Positions 47,101 through 59,945 of a stretch of DNA of 64,000 nucleotides are shown in pieces; position 1 is the stretch's first letter; every line of letters starts with the position of its first letter. Under the pieces are notes generated by a model. The model had not been told where the DNA came from, did no database searches, and saw only the letters and a program-made list of their open reading frames with translations. Source of the DNA: Hypomesus transpacificus. Its lineage: Eukaryota > Chordata > Actinopteri > Osmeriformes > Osmeridae. Where the stretch lies: positions 4,406,510 through 4,470,509 of the forward strand of contig NC_061063.1 in NCBI RefSeq assembly GCF_021917145.1, given 5' to 3'. The translations under genes and the position numbers were made by a program.

Positions 47101-50100
47101 CCCACCCTCTGCCAGAGAGATCGGAATGTGATGTTAACCTTCAACAAACCAGGCCCAGGGAGAGAAAAACATCTCCACCAAGAACTTACCTGAAGTTACC
47201 CCATCTTGTGTAGGGCATAACCTCAAATACATTGTTCTCAGTCAGACTACAGGCTAAAACGTAACATTCCTCTTTCTGAGACACACTGTAGCTGTCACTT
47301 TTACTCTCCCCTATGTCTTTATTTGAGCAAAGTGTTCAAAAGCAAATGTCCCTTCTCTTATGTTATTACACAAGTCTGCACAGCTATGAAAAAATCCCCT
47401 TGAGTGAATGAAAGCCAAACAAGGTTGAATGTGCTATCTGACTCTACGGTCTCTCTTGTGCACATGCAACTTGGGTGTGCGTTTCCAGGCCTGGGCTCAT
47501 GGCTGTCAGCAGAGAGGTTCTTTTGAAAAGTGCATCGTAATGATGCAGGTGCCCTCTCTGTAGACCCCTGACTTCACTCTCTCTGCCTTGCAGAAATATG
47601 CCCTTCTCAGAGTACAGCAGGACAGCTAACCTCCCTTTGGACTAATTTTAGCATCAGCATCAATCAAGGGAGGGTTGCTGAGCCCCCCCCCCCCCCTTTC
47701 AGCCTTGGCCGGTGTTGAGCTGTCCCACTGGTAACTTGTTGACACCGAACTGGCAAAAGGACAAAATGGAAATGGTGATAATATGATACTGACTGGCTCT
47801 TACTGTTTAAGCCAGCCGCATAGGTGAGGACGGGGAACCATTGAATCCATAATGGATTTGAATTATTAATAATAATAATCATTTTATAATAACTTTGTGT
47901 TGTGGAATGCAATATTCATGCAATTCTGTTTGATGCAGGAGGGTAAACATTGTTGGTGTTCTGTTCAGTGTTCCAACAACAACATGGTGGATGTCAGTGA
48001 TTGGGTCAAACTCACCAATAGAAACATGTTTTCCAGACTACTGTGGAAATCCTCTCTTAGATACACACTGGCCTTGGTCTGTAACAACTACGGCACTGTT
48101 TTGACTGAAGATGAGATTGTAATGTTATGTTCCTATGTTAGAGTGTTTTTACATGGACACAGACAGACAGGATTACTGAGTTTATGCAGTAAGATGATTT
48201 GCTTCTAGTAACACACAAGGCAGATTGTTTTCAGTTTGGCTTTGAAAATGGTCAATGGTGTCATTGTGTCGAACATGAAGTCAAAGCAGAGCCAGAGCAG
48301 AGATAATGTTCAAAATGCAAATAGAACTACTGTAGCGAGCGTAGCCACAATGCACTGGGCGGGACCAGCCACATGGCAAACAGAAGTGATAAAGCACAAA
48401 ATACAGAAGCCTGTTATTCATATGATAATCTATCTGACAACTTTCTCTTCCAACAGTTTTGTTTGACGGTTCTTAGGACAATAACAACATCCTTCTTCAT
48501 AGAGAGCAGGGGGAATCCCTTTACAACTATCTCTATTGGACTTGGAGAGCTTTTTCAGATGCTCGTAAGCACCCATATCAGTATACACAACATATGAGCT
48601 ACAACAAAGTGGTCCTTGTGCTATCTCCCTCCGGCTATTCACATGACATAGTGGCTGAAAGAGAAAAAGAGACAAAGCAGGACAAACTGCTAATACATTA
48701 TTGATGGTGTCAAACATAAGGTAAATGGCCCAGTTCTTCGTTGGAGCACTGTTTGTGCGTCATGAGTGAAGTTCATCCAAACAATGAACTGAATTATTAT
48801 CAAACAGGTTCATTTTCATGCCTTCTTTGTTTTCTGAAATAATAAAGGCACACCGTCTCAGGGTGACAAACTAGCCAGGGTCAGGGGAAAGGGAAGTGAA
48901 AGCTGTAAAACGTACAAACAGAGGAAGCCTAAGTCCGACCCTCCTACATACAGGGCGCAGAGGAAACGACACAGCACAGCATGTTCCTTGCTGAGGCTAA
49001 AACAGGAAGTGGCTTGTTAGCTCCTTGTCTCGTGGGAGTCAGAAGACATTACGCATGGCTCCAAATCTGTGGTAGAATAAATGTCCTGGCTCAGCAAAGG
49101 AGGGCAGGACACATCTCTCCCCTAACAACCTGAACAGACATGTATATAAACCACACCACAATCTAACAATAAATAACTTTATGGCCTTCACTAAGGATTG
49201 ATGCATGTTATCAGGTTTGTTCATCTCTCTGGGTGTAAGAGCAGTAGGCAGGGAACCTGGGGTAATCAGCAAAGGAGGAGTTAGTCAAAAGATTACAGCA
49301 AAGGGAGGTCACACTCTTCCCTCCTATTTTAGTCTCAGGGAGCAGAAGAAGTGAGCAGGCATTTTCAGCCTGAGCTGAATACACACGGGCACCCTGGGGA
49401 GGAGGTGGGGGGTGGGGGGTAGGGAGGAGACCCCTTGTCTCTCCCAAGAGACCACAGAACATTTGTTCAACAAATCAAACCAAACACCATGGTTTCCTCT
49501 TCCTTCTCATATTTTCTTTCTGTTCTGACTGACATGTCATCCATTTTTTCGCTGGAGAAGGGAACGACTGAGATAATGACGTAGTTAATGATGTTAGTCT
49601 AATCCCTGAGGCCACGTGCGCACCTTTCTTCACTTTCCAAGGTTAAATCCTCTTTTTGACTTACGGCCTAATCGTTCTGACCAAGGATTAAGTATCAGAG
49701 TGTCCTCAAGGTGTTCCTCAGCATGCGGTCTAGCTCAATCTCATGCTGGACGAGTGTCAGAAACAAGGACACCGTGTGGTGGTCACACCTGTGGAAGCGG
49801 GCAGGGGAGGGACCGGCATCCTCCACCCAGCCTGCTTGTCGCTAGGCCCGGATTAGTCTCTAATCACTGTGGCCTCCAAGTGGTCGACAGCAAGCAATTA
49901 GGGTAGTATTGAAGATAGCGGGTTGAACAGTTCAAACTAACAATTGCAAATGCAAGTCTGTGCACTTGACCTGGGCCTAAAAAATGCTAGGAAAAACACT
50001 CCACTGTTTAGTTATTCTGGGTTCAATATAATAGTTTTACTATAGTAACTGAAAAGCTTTGTTGCTACTAACACAGACAGGGCTATGGCAGTTATGGTGA

Positions 50101-53100
50101 CAGTCTTATTGATTAGTGATGAGCTCTGGGCTACACTTGATAGGTGGGAATCAAACCTGCTCGTGTTGCTCTGTGTAATGTGGATAGGATAACCTTTAGC
50201 TAGGCAACCAAACCTGTGACATCTTGCGTTTCCTTAGGACACAGGCTGACACTGAATTCTCATGTTACTTTGCAGTAAAATAGACAACATCATCATTTCT
50301 ATTTACTTAACCCATTGAAAGTTATTGATTTGATCATATATATGATCAATCTAGTTTCAACTTAAATTGTATATCAATGTTGAATTGGGTTGGGGTTAGG
50401 TCTGAACAGAGAACCTCCCCATTATAGAGAACTGCCTTTGTAAGCAGTTCTGATTGATCCATCCCAAAGAAAGAGGATACATTGAATGCTGTTTATCACA
50501 CGCAGCAATGTGCATAACCTCACATTGTTTAAGTTATGTCATCTTGTTGGCCCCTCTCTGTCCATGGCACGAAGACACTGTCACCAAGAGGTCAACTGTT
50601 GAACTACAACTTATTTATTTTGTCAGTTGGGGGTTGACATTGAGATCTAGTGAAACAAACAGCTACAGACTAAAATATTCTCTTTGTGAGGGACACTTGG
50701 GACAAATAAAGAACTAAAAAAAAACAACAAGTGCAAAACAAGGTTGCTATGTGCCTTCAATTGGAGGTCAAGCTGTTTTAGACCAGACAAGAGCCTAGTC
50801 AAACAACTTGGGGTTGTTGTCGGTCAGCTACCCCGTAATGCTAGCTGACATCCTTCCAAACTGTTAAAATGTTGGTGCTGTCGAGAGCTGTAAATTGTCA
50901 GCTCCTTCAGCATGCCTGGCCCAAACACTAGACTCCTCTCTAGTTACGACTCAACTTTGTCCAGCCTGGCTCGTTTCCAGTATGTAGGGAAGCATATCAA
51001 ATTGGACTGGAGGAGAATGAGAATGTTTAGGGTGTTATGCCACATAGAGCATCATCAGAGAAGTGGGTGACCTGAAATACCAATATTTTGCTGAGGGTTA
51101 TTGCATTTGATATCATGAATTGTGAATAATAATCAAAGTAAGCACACTGCATTGGTGTTCAAGCATTCAATGATCTGATGCATGGTTAATAGCTGACATT
51201 TGATGCGTCGGAGAATGCCGGTTGGATTTAGGGCCTAAGCATTTCTTTTAAGTTGCAGACATTGATCCTATCACTACATTTCCTCCAACCAAATCGGACA
51301 CAGGTTCCTTAGTTCCCAATGCAGGCCACATAGAACATCACATCAGAAGCTCTCCCTACACAGCTTTCACAATAGCTCTCGTTGTTTACAGCTGTGGAAC
51401 TAGGTGTGTTCCTGACACCTGCAGAGGTCAGCAAGTCAATCACACCCAGTGTGGTAAACAAAGGAAAATGTTCCATCGTGTTCCTCCCTGTATGGGCCCC
51501 GCCCCCGCCCCCGCCCCCGCCCTTCAGGACAGCTTCCCATTCTGTTCCCGAGTCACATACCACTTTGAGCTGTGGAGCACTGTTTACAGTCCCACATACC
51601 ACACCTGTCCTTCACACCACATGACTAGTTGCGTAATGTGTTTTTCTCACTAGGAAGAAACGGACAAGCACCTGAGGCCTTCGCGCGTAACTTTTGCCTC
51701 AGCTGCACGCACGCATGTTGTGTGATATAGAAATATGGGAAGCAAAATGTTAAATGGGATTCTAGAGTAGACTATGCAGTAGTTCTAAATTATAGCATGC
51801 ACCTTGCATTTCTGGACTATTTGAACTGACTGCACACATTCTCTGTGAGACTGGGTACGTGACCGAGTGCACGTAGTCAAAAGAAAAGGTCATGACCCTT
51901 AGGGTTAGGTCGTTCTCCTTATGAACTCCATGTCAACATTTGCCCTTTCGCCACATTGTTGTTATAGATAGAAGCTCCTAACTGACAGTGGACATACAGT
52001 GCAGTTAGCACACAATCTAACTCTTGATGAAGAAATTCAGAAGGAATGTGGTATGGACACCTTAACTTTCTAAAATCTATCCTCTTGAAGATTGAGCTGG
52101 TGAAGCAAGGCCGTAATCATAATATATATTGGTGGGACACATCAAATCTGGTCAAAATCCCCCCCCCCCCAATATATTGATATAAAAGGCAACCATGCAC
52201 CCTGTCCAAAATTATCATTACAAATGTAATTCGTCCCCCCCACTCCATGGCTACGGCCTTGTGGTGAAGTGATGGTAATTTGATCTATATGAAGAATACT
52301 TAAAATACAATACTAAAATACTTGGCACATAGGTAAATCTCAATCATGGTTGACATGTATACCTATATTCTATAAAAAAAAATGAAAGATTTGCTTGAAA
52401 TTAATACATTTGTCGCTCTAGAAAACTGCAGGACAGCAGGTTGCAGTGGGTTAGTCTGAGTTAGGCCTGGGAAGAACAGATGAGCACTAAATCTAAACCT
52501 CTTTGTCTACTAGGGATTACCCATGTTCCCAGTAGGACGCGGTTAAATGTGACACCAGTACACTTGTGAGATTAATGTAGTGGGAAACAGTGTGAATGTG
52601 ATACATTCATCTTTCAAGTTCCAGGGATGGACATTATATGACTTTTAAATTACTTATGGATTGCATGATTGGATGAAAGCTGCAGTACATCCTGTATGGT
52701 CAATAGCTTTTATGAATGGTGTATGAGTAGGCTATTCAGAGTATGAAACACTGCGTGAGTTGCCACTATTACAAACCTATTGAGCAGTACGCCATCTACT
52801 GGTATAGCATGTCAACACAACAGTATTTTAGGATGTCTTTTATAATGTATTTTCTTACATTCAACAACATGTTTGTAAACTAACACACTTCAGTATGCCA
52901 CATAAATAAAATTTGATTAAAACACCTGATTGTCTTTTTTTCATTTTCTTAAAACAAATTAAGATATTGGTTGAGAAATATTACTTACATGAAAACGTGT
53001 CATACAGTCACAGTATCACTGCAATTGCACACCTATTAAAATCAAGTATCAAAAGGATGAAATGAATATTAACCACATGGCCACATCGCAACTTCAGCTC

Positions 53101-53349
53101 ACTCTGAATGAAACGGTGACGACAGCCTTAACTGTTCTCACAAGTGGTCCCCATTATATTAAAATGTTTAAAAGCAATGACCCTCCACATCCTATCACGT
53201 TTAAGGATTGCATAGCACTACTGTTATTCTCTCCATTATAAAATACAACTGTTCAGAGTGTCATTGACGAGCAACTTTGGCCTCCGATGTCTGAAAATGG
53301 GGGTGGTCTTCTCATTTAGGACAGTTTGGCTTCCATTCCAGTGTTCCGT
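44171..53349. other. Non-coding spacer, right part of the TXNIP-POLR3GL interval
   Basis: No supported gene. It contains a poly-C run at 47683-47696, a CCCCCG repeat at 51497-51523, a 20-bp perfect palindrome at 50330-50349 and a short C run near 52160. The 3' UTR of minus-strand POLR3GL extends from 53349 downward for an unknown distance; candidate signals are common in this AT-rich sequence. Confidence 0.45.
51497..51523. repeat. CCCCCG hexamer repeat
   Basis: About four GCCCCC units form a run of overlapping GC-box (Sp1-type) words. The G-rich strand is a potential quadruplex. It is isolated in the gene-free interval, with no promoter context that I can see. Confidence 0.8.
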
Positions 53350-55416
53350 TTAATAAGTGGCTTCATCCATGTTGTCGTCGCTGTCCGCTCCAAACTCCTC
53401 TCCGTTGTCAAAGTAAGACATAATGTAATCGGTATCCTAGAATTTCGAAAGGCTTGGTCAAACCTCCAAACTGCTCAACAAGGGACACTCATTGCAACTT
53501 CCACAGTCCATTTAAAATGTCATAGTTATGATTAAGTTTGTTCATTCATTTTTTGGTTTCCACTTAAACAATAGCCACTCTCCTGAAGTACAGCTTTAGA
53601 TGCCGTTGGTAACAAAGAAATAGTTTCATCATAAAAATATGCAGTGAAAAGGTAGGGAGCATGGATAAATGACCAACAGGAGTTATTACCTCTTCTATGT
53701 CCTCCTCATCAAACTCCTCTTCTGCCTGTTCCTCCTCTTCATTTGTCTTCTTTTTCTCCTCATCCTCCTCTTCCTCTGAGTTGGCAGTCTCTTCTTTCTT
53801 TTCAAGAGTCTAAAGGATTTGGTTTCCCAACAAATAAAACTGTTTACAATACCGTATTTCAGACCAGTCATGGCTATGTGATGGATCAAATATATGTATA
53901 ATGTGAATAGCCGTTTATGACTTTAAAGGTGTTGTTGACATCCCACCTCTAGCTTGGTGAGAATCTCTTCCTTGGCCACTGTTTTCTTGGGTCGTTTAAC
54001 TTGGGCTGTAGGTACTGGAAGAAATGAGAACATCAGTTCACGAGATGATTCTTCTATGCTCATATATACATGGTAAAGAGAGTTTGTAGGAAGTACCCGA
54101 ACATGGCATTAGAAGGGGAAAGACATTCTAGGTGTTTATACACCACTCACTTTTTATTTGAGGCTTCCTCACTTTAATGCAAAGCTCCTTTGGCAATCTG
54201 CTCCAATCTAGAAAACAAACAGAATGTTTAACACATACACCAATACATTCAGTAACCACATCTGTACGCACTACAGATTAATAACCTATAGATAATGTGA
54301 CATAATTAAACATTAAACAAGACCCAATACAGATCGTCACAAACAAAAGGGGATTAGCTATCTGGCGCCATCTGTTGGAAATCCAAAGATGTCACCCTTT
54401 AAGGGAGGGCTGCTGCTCAATCTTGTTTCGGAATAGCAACTGTCCTGTCTGTTTTCATTTCAAACAACCTGACCTCACAACTGGGGTTGGAGTAAAAACC
54501 GACATGAGGGTAGATCTCCAGGTGCATGTTTGACCAGCTCTTAGGTGAAGAACCAAGCAAAGTCCCTCCTGGAATAACTATTCCATTGATAACTAAGAGT
54601 GCAGAAAGAACGGTACACTAGGAGTGGTGCTGATTAGGAGCAACAGTGTGAACTGAGCTCTCGACTGTCCTTGTCTTTGAATACACCGCTGTCCCTATTT
54701 TAACCCTAGCCAATCAATTAGAAAAAAACCTACCACAGCAAACCACCGCTCACCTGGATTCCACTCAATGGTGCCGTCCTTAGGTTCCCCCGTCTGGTAT
54801 TTATCAGAGTAGCGATCAACATCTATGGTGGAAGTTAGTCAAAATGAACAAATAAAGTAGACAATATACTTTACATCCTTTCCAGTTTCTCATCATTGGG
54901 GGAATTCCATCACATCAAACTTTGTTTTTAGGATCGCAGCTTTTACTGGTGGAAATACACAGTTTAGAGCTTCATATATGATTCCACCCTACAGGAGTGT
55001 GGAGGCTACCTCTCTTGGAGGCAGCACGCCTGATGTAGAAGGGCAGGTTCTTGGTGGCAGCCCTTAGTTCCTGCTTCAACGCCAGCATGTAATCCATCTC
55101 CTCTCCTGTCTGCAAGGGCACTGGCTGGGCAGTCATGGGCTGGAGCACAGACAGACAGCGTGGTCAGTAATGGGTACACTTCACGGCAAATCACAATGAA
55201 TTTCATGTCATTTACGTCACAATTTCATTAGCGGTCAATCAAATAGTGTCAATGTGTTTTGTGGGATGGAGCAGATTTTGCAATACAACATACTGGAAAT
55301 AATGGTGATGGCGTGAAGGTGGTAGGGGGTAGGTTTTCACCCTTTCCAATCCCCACATCTTCCAAATTGAAGGTCAGCTGGCTCCTTCCACGACCCCTGC
55401 CACCTCTTCCAGCCAT
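53350..55416 (-). CDS. polr3gl: RNA polymerase III subunit RPC7-like
   Basis: Minus-strand exons in order: 55416-55294, 55139-55010, 54822-54754, 54207-54151, 54014-53947, 53809-53690 and 53436-53350. They give 217 residues (human POLR3GL 218). The N-terminus MAGRGGRGRGRSQLTFN is followed by GIGKGE and the PSPLFP block, then a core with YMLALKQELR and DVDRYSDKYQ, a WSRLPKEL segment, a basic linker, a long acidic Glu/Asp tail and the conserved end DNMDEATY. TDYIMSYFDNGE favours POLR3GL over POLR3G. Role: with RPC3 and RPC6 it forms the Pol III subcomplex used for initiation at tRNA, 5S and other small RNA genes, and it is the form of differentiated tissue. The ATG exon has only four 5' untranslated bases after its acceptor. 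It is convergent with TXNIP, as in human. Confidence 0.96.
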
Positions 55417-55875
55417 AACACTGGTAGAGGTAAACATAGATGTAAAGAACATCAGACAGAAAGCAATGGATACCTTTTTCCACTTGCGAACGTATGACCT
55501 CTCCTAGTAGACGTTAAGGTTAATGTTGTCTACTACTACAATGTCGAATCCCATTCAGTACAGCAGCTATCTAAACAAACGAACGTAAATCATCTGAATG
55601 TATGTAATCATATGTTGGGTACAAGCACAAAAATGATGGGTAAATAAAGCTAGACCTTGGCTTTATAAGGTAATGAATCATTTACCAAATCGTGGGTTCA
55701 TTTCAATACGTTAGCTCTACCCTTCATTGATGCCAAAGCGAAGGAAATTAAAGGGCCAGACTGATTCCCTGGCAACAACAATTAGCTAACAGCACCGATA
55801 GTCTTACTACATTTTGATGAACATATGATCTTTTCCGTTCACTTTGGCAGATATGTTCTACCTTGGTCGACTTAC

Positions 55876-55960
55876 CTAGACTGCTGTTACTAGGGCACTG
55901 ACGCTCCTTTTTCAGATAGTAGCCTAGTAGGCTACTGTAGATGGAGTAGCACGCTATAGC
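55876..55960 (-). other. Probable untranslated first exon of POLR3GL
   Basis: Minus-strand CTAG/GTAAGTCGA at 55876/55875 is a strong donor. It faces the acceptor CTCTACCAG just before the ATG exon (exon begins at 55420). The upstream exon edge is not defined; 55960 is only an estimate. Confidence 0.45.
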
Positions 55961-57802
55961 CTGCCCAACGTGGTTGTTTTACCAACCGGGTATGTATACT
56001 ATATAATAATATTTTAAGGCATCTAATACAACTAACATTATCCACTATCCATGTCGGCTAATTGCTAAGCATGCAGCCTATGTTAAACACATTTTTTTTA
56101 TGAAGACGGGAAGCTAAGAAGTAGGCTAAAAGAGTGTTCTAACACACACGTGTCCGCTAGGGTGTAGCCCATGGTGTAGCCACTCTCACTCCATTTTCCG
56201 GTTGACTTATTTAGAAAGTTTCAAAATAAAGGTTTCAAAACGGTTTTCTTTTTTTATGTGAAAGTTAAACTTTTGAAAAAAATACATAGAATAGCTTACT
56301 GCTACAATAGAACACAAACACCACAATAGTAGGTCATCCTATTAAAGGATAAATAAAGCCACGGAAAGAAGCTTGGACAAGGCCAACGAGTTGAACCAGT
56401 ATAGGTAACACTGAGTCCACTGTCCACCTGTTACCAGTTCTGATTGCCCTGGCGATTATAGGCGGTGAAATGAGTCAGTATTCAGGTGAGGTGTCATATT
56501 AATCCAGAATCTGGAAACTAAACTGGTTGTCATAGAAACAGACAAGATGTCCAGTGTCACCCTTTCATGTGAGGGTGTCCTCCTTTCTTCTCTGTGACTC
56601 TCTCCTCCTCTGGGCCTCTTCACGTCATAGTCTTGCAGGACTGCTAAAAGAAAGGGGTCAACCAGCGGTGAAAGCAGAAGAAAATACAGTGTACTTTATT
56701 AAGATTCACTTCATGATATTGATCAAATCTCTGATTGGCTACATGACAGAACATTTTAGCGTTCAAAGTAGGCCTACATGCAAACTGTCGTGTGTTTGTG
56801 TTGGTTGAATGCACTATCATGTTTCCAGAGGTATCACTGCTAATCTAGACTTGTTGAAATGTTGTTGGCAAGGGGGTGGGGGATGGTTGAGAGACAAAAA
56901 GTATTAAGGGGGGCTAATTAGGCTACCCCACGCATCAGTAATTACCCCTACATTTGTAGTCTTACTCCCCTACACATTCACCCTCTGTGAGTTAAATGAC
57001 TGTCTTTGATCTTTCTGATGGGGAAAATGCCTAACTTATCACTCACTGACTGGTAGTAAACCAAAAACATATTCTATAGAAATAACGGTCTTATTTAATA
57101 GAGATTCAATCAAAAGTGTCTCATTGACCCCACTGAAGACTTCTGACATCTTCTAAGCCAATTTTCTATCCCCTTTCAAGCTTAACCCTAATATCTGATT
57201 TCACATTCCAATACCTTCTGCCTTAGGTTGGACGTTTCAGATACAAACATCTCTAATCCTTTCGCTCACTTGCCTTAAATCCTCTTAGGGGGTCCACAGG
57301 ATCCCCTCTGGCTGGCGCCATGCACTTATTGGCCAAAAACAAACAAACCGATCATTTAAAATAATCATCGCAGCTATTTATATGAATCTGCCCACAAATT
57401 ACATCTGAATCGTTTACTCATAACTCATTGTCCCGTGAGAAATTAATTATGCCTATAATATGCACGGTATTGCTCAGTACGACGATGTCGAATCTGTGTA
57501 GTTCCACCCAAGGTGCAGATCAGATTCAGCCAAGATTCCAGCAATAGCCAATGAATGAAATACGCCAACCATCAGATTGAATCAACTGCGCGCAAGAGAG
57601 AGAAAGAGAGAGAAAGACAGAGAGAAAGAGCGAGATAGAGAGAGAGAGAGAGAGCGCAGAGCGAGGATTTTAAGAGGTACTTGAGAAGGAGCGCACAGAG
57701 TAGTTTTAGGTACGAGCAAGACCTTACGTGAAATTCGGATTTAACATATTTATTGCTATTGCTATTATTTACTGTTATCGATCACTAGATTCAAAACTTG
57801 AA
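55961..57802. promoter_or_regulatory. Divergent POLR3GL-CRABP2 intergenic region and CRABP2 5' flank
   Basis: About 1.8 kb shared by the minus-strand POLR3GL and plus-strand CRABP2 promoters. A GA-rich microsatellite (57594-57655) lies just upstream of the CRABP2 5' UTR. No clear TATA box or retinoic acid response element (paired AGGTCA) was recognised. Confidence 0.4.
57594..57655. repeat. GA-rich microsatellite upstream of CRABP2
   Basis: A run of GAGA and GAAAGA units about 150 bp before the CRABP2 ATG. GAGA/CT tracts are frequent near vertebrate promoters. Confidence 0.85.
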
Positions 57803-59681
57803 ATGGATAGTAAACTTGCAGACTTTTCTGGAAAATGGAAAATGAAAAGCTCCGAACATTTTGAAGAACTTCTAAAAGCACTGGGTGAGTTTAGTCTTGA
57901 CTGTCATTCGTTTGTGTACTTTTTAGGATTGAAATGTATAGACATTTAAACGTTTTTGCAAAAGTCAAAGACTGGCAGTCTCTTTTACAAAATCTCACAC
58001 TGGGGTAGTTGCCAATATGGAGTAACAGAATTGTTTGTGGTAAATCAGTAAAATTGTATTTAATTGTCATCCTTTGAAAATATTTGCAGTATTCTGTGAT
58101 GAACTGTCAGTGGGATATCAAAGTAAACCCTAACAAATTAATAAAAATATATAGGGGACATATAAGCATATGCACATGATACTCACAATATGCATATTCA
58201 CACACAAGTACAGAGTGAATGAGAGAGAGAGAGGGAGAGAGACAGAGACAGAGTTAGAAAGAACGAACGAAAGAAAGAAAGAAAGAAAGAGAGGGGTTAA
58301 AAGAGGGCCAGTCAGTGACATCCATTAAATCTGATAACAAATAGTCAGTGGAAGACTGTTTTTCTTTCTCTCCCTTCTAACGCAAGGTCCTCATGCGATT
58401 GTAATTAAAGCCAGTGTAAACGGAACTATGCCCTCAAATGGGCCCCCTCTGGGCCTCCACAGCCCCCGGGGTCTCTCTGTGTGCCGGACGCCATTCTATC
58501 AGCCCAGACAGCAGTAGAATCCGATGTGGTGAAGCATTGCACCAGGGTTCAATATGTGGTTGATGAAACAACTGAACAAGTCAATAACCAGTGCATACAG
58601 GCCGTAAATCACTAATTACAAGCAACATATTGGACCTCCATCAAGTGGAACGGGACTTGCTTTTTTCGAGTCAGTTCATCATGGAGAATGGCTGTGTGTG
58701 TGGCTGTGGGTGTCCTCCAGGTGTGAATGTGTTCCTCAGGAAGATAGCGGTGGCAGCAGCCTCCAGGCCCGCGGTGGAGATCAGTCAGCAGGAGACGACC
58801 CTGTCCATCCAGACCTCCACCAGTGTCCGCACCACCCACATCTCCTTCACCGTGGGACAGTCCTTCAGTGAGACCACGGTGGACGGGCGCCCCTGCACGG
58901 TAACCCAGCACCCCCGACACCGTCTTATCTACATCCGCACCATGCGCCGCCCCTTGGGGTCCGCTGTTATTCTATGCATATTTTCCTCCAAGAATGTGCA
59001 CAGAACCAGGGGGCGCACACCTACGTGGTTTACATTCTCTCCATTAAGTGTGATGTTATTCCATGCATTTTTTTTCTCTCAGCCATAGTGTATGGAAGGA
59101 GGGCTTTGCAGCCTGCAGTGGCATGTGGAAGTCATTCCTGTGTAATGTGATAGTTGTTATTGGTCGTGATACGGAGGTCTGCTCTTCCTCGGGCCCATGT
59201 CTGGTCAAGTGTGGGGGACAGACGAGGCCACCTGGTAGACAGGAGGCCTGTAACATGCAGCATGCTGAGAACTGTCAAGTCAAAACCTGCTCATCTGTGG
59301 CCACCTGCTTATTCGTGGACACCAAGGAAGACCTTTCCATTTGGAAAGCTGTCGTTGATATGCATGGTTGTCTCTCTTTGCCTCCCTTCAGAGTTTTCCT
59401 CAGTGGGAAACAGACCGCAAGATCAGCTGTGAACAGACTCAGCAGAAAGGGGAGGGACCCAAGACTGCCTGGACCCGTGAGCTGACCAATGATGGCGAGC
59501 TCATATTGGTAATGCAATCCAGTCATCCAATCGGACTCTGAAGTCTTCAAGTAAACAGTGTTTGAGAGTCTTTGTAAGAGATCCATTCCAGAGTGTCTCT
59601 GTATTAAATCCCTTTCCTTTGGCTTTTCAGACAATGAGTGCTGGGGATGTGGTGTGCACCAGAGTTTATGAACGAGAATGA
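57803..59681 (+). CDS. crabp2: Cellular retinoic acid-binding protein 2
   Basis: Four exons, 57803-57884, 58721-58899, 59392-59508 and 59631-59681, give 142 residues (human 138) with the classic four-exon layout of the fatty-acid-binding protein family. The N-terminal [21 protein letters not shown] and C-terminal CTRVYERE match CRABP. Retinoate-contacting residues are kept: Arg116 in WTRE, and Arg137 and Tyr139 in TRVY. Lys25, Arg34 and Lys35 match the three basic residues that form the ligand-dependent nuclear import surface of mammalian CRABP2. Role: carries all-trans retinoic acid in the cytosol and delivers it to nuclear retinoic acid receptors. The ATG at 57803 is the first in frame. The open frame extends upstream, but only from a GTG. 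An AATAAA at 59926-59931 gives a short 3' UTR. Teleosts often keep two copies (crabp2a, crabp2b); I cannot tell which this is. Confidence 0.96.
58213..58295. repeat. GA/GAAA microsatellite in CRABP2 intron 1
   Basis: GAGA units followed by about six GAAA units. Confidence 0.85.
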
Positions 59682-59945
59682 TGGAGATTCTTTGGACTAT
59701 TATACCTTTATACTTTTACAATGCTGTTTATACATTTATATACATCTATTACACATACATTTATGTATGTGCCTTCTGTTTGCCTATTCAAGTCATATTT
59801 GGTCATGGTTTCTGTTTTATATCTATATTAAATGCAATGATGTCTAATCACATCCTGTTACATTGAAGAATGTCCCACTACTAAAGCCATATTTATTCTT
59901 CTGCATAATGGACAAAAATACAACAAATAAATGCTGCATGTATAT
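59682..59945 (+). other. CRABP2 3' UTR
   Basis: AT-rich sequence after the stop, ending near AATAAA at 59926-59931. Confidence 0.55.

Noticed and set aside
57728-57802. In-frame N-terminal extension of CRABP2 with a hydrophobic signal-like segment
   Set aside because: It starts at GTG, not ATG, and CRABP proteins are cytosolic. The ATG at 57803 aligns with the family start.
58591-59088. Open frame of 165 codons around CRABP2 exon 2
   Set aside because: Only 58721-58899 is exon. The extensions run into introns past the conserved splice sites.
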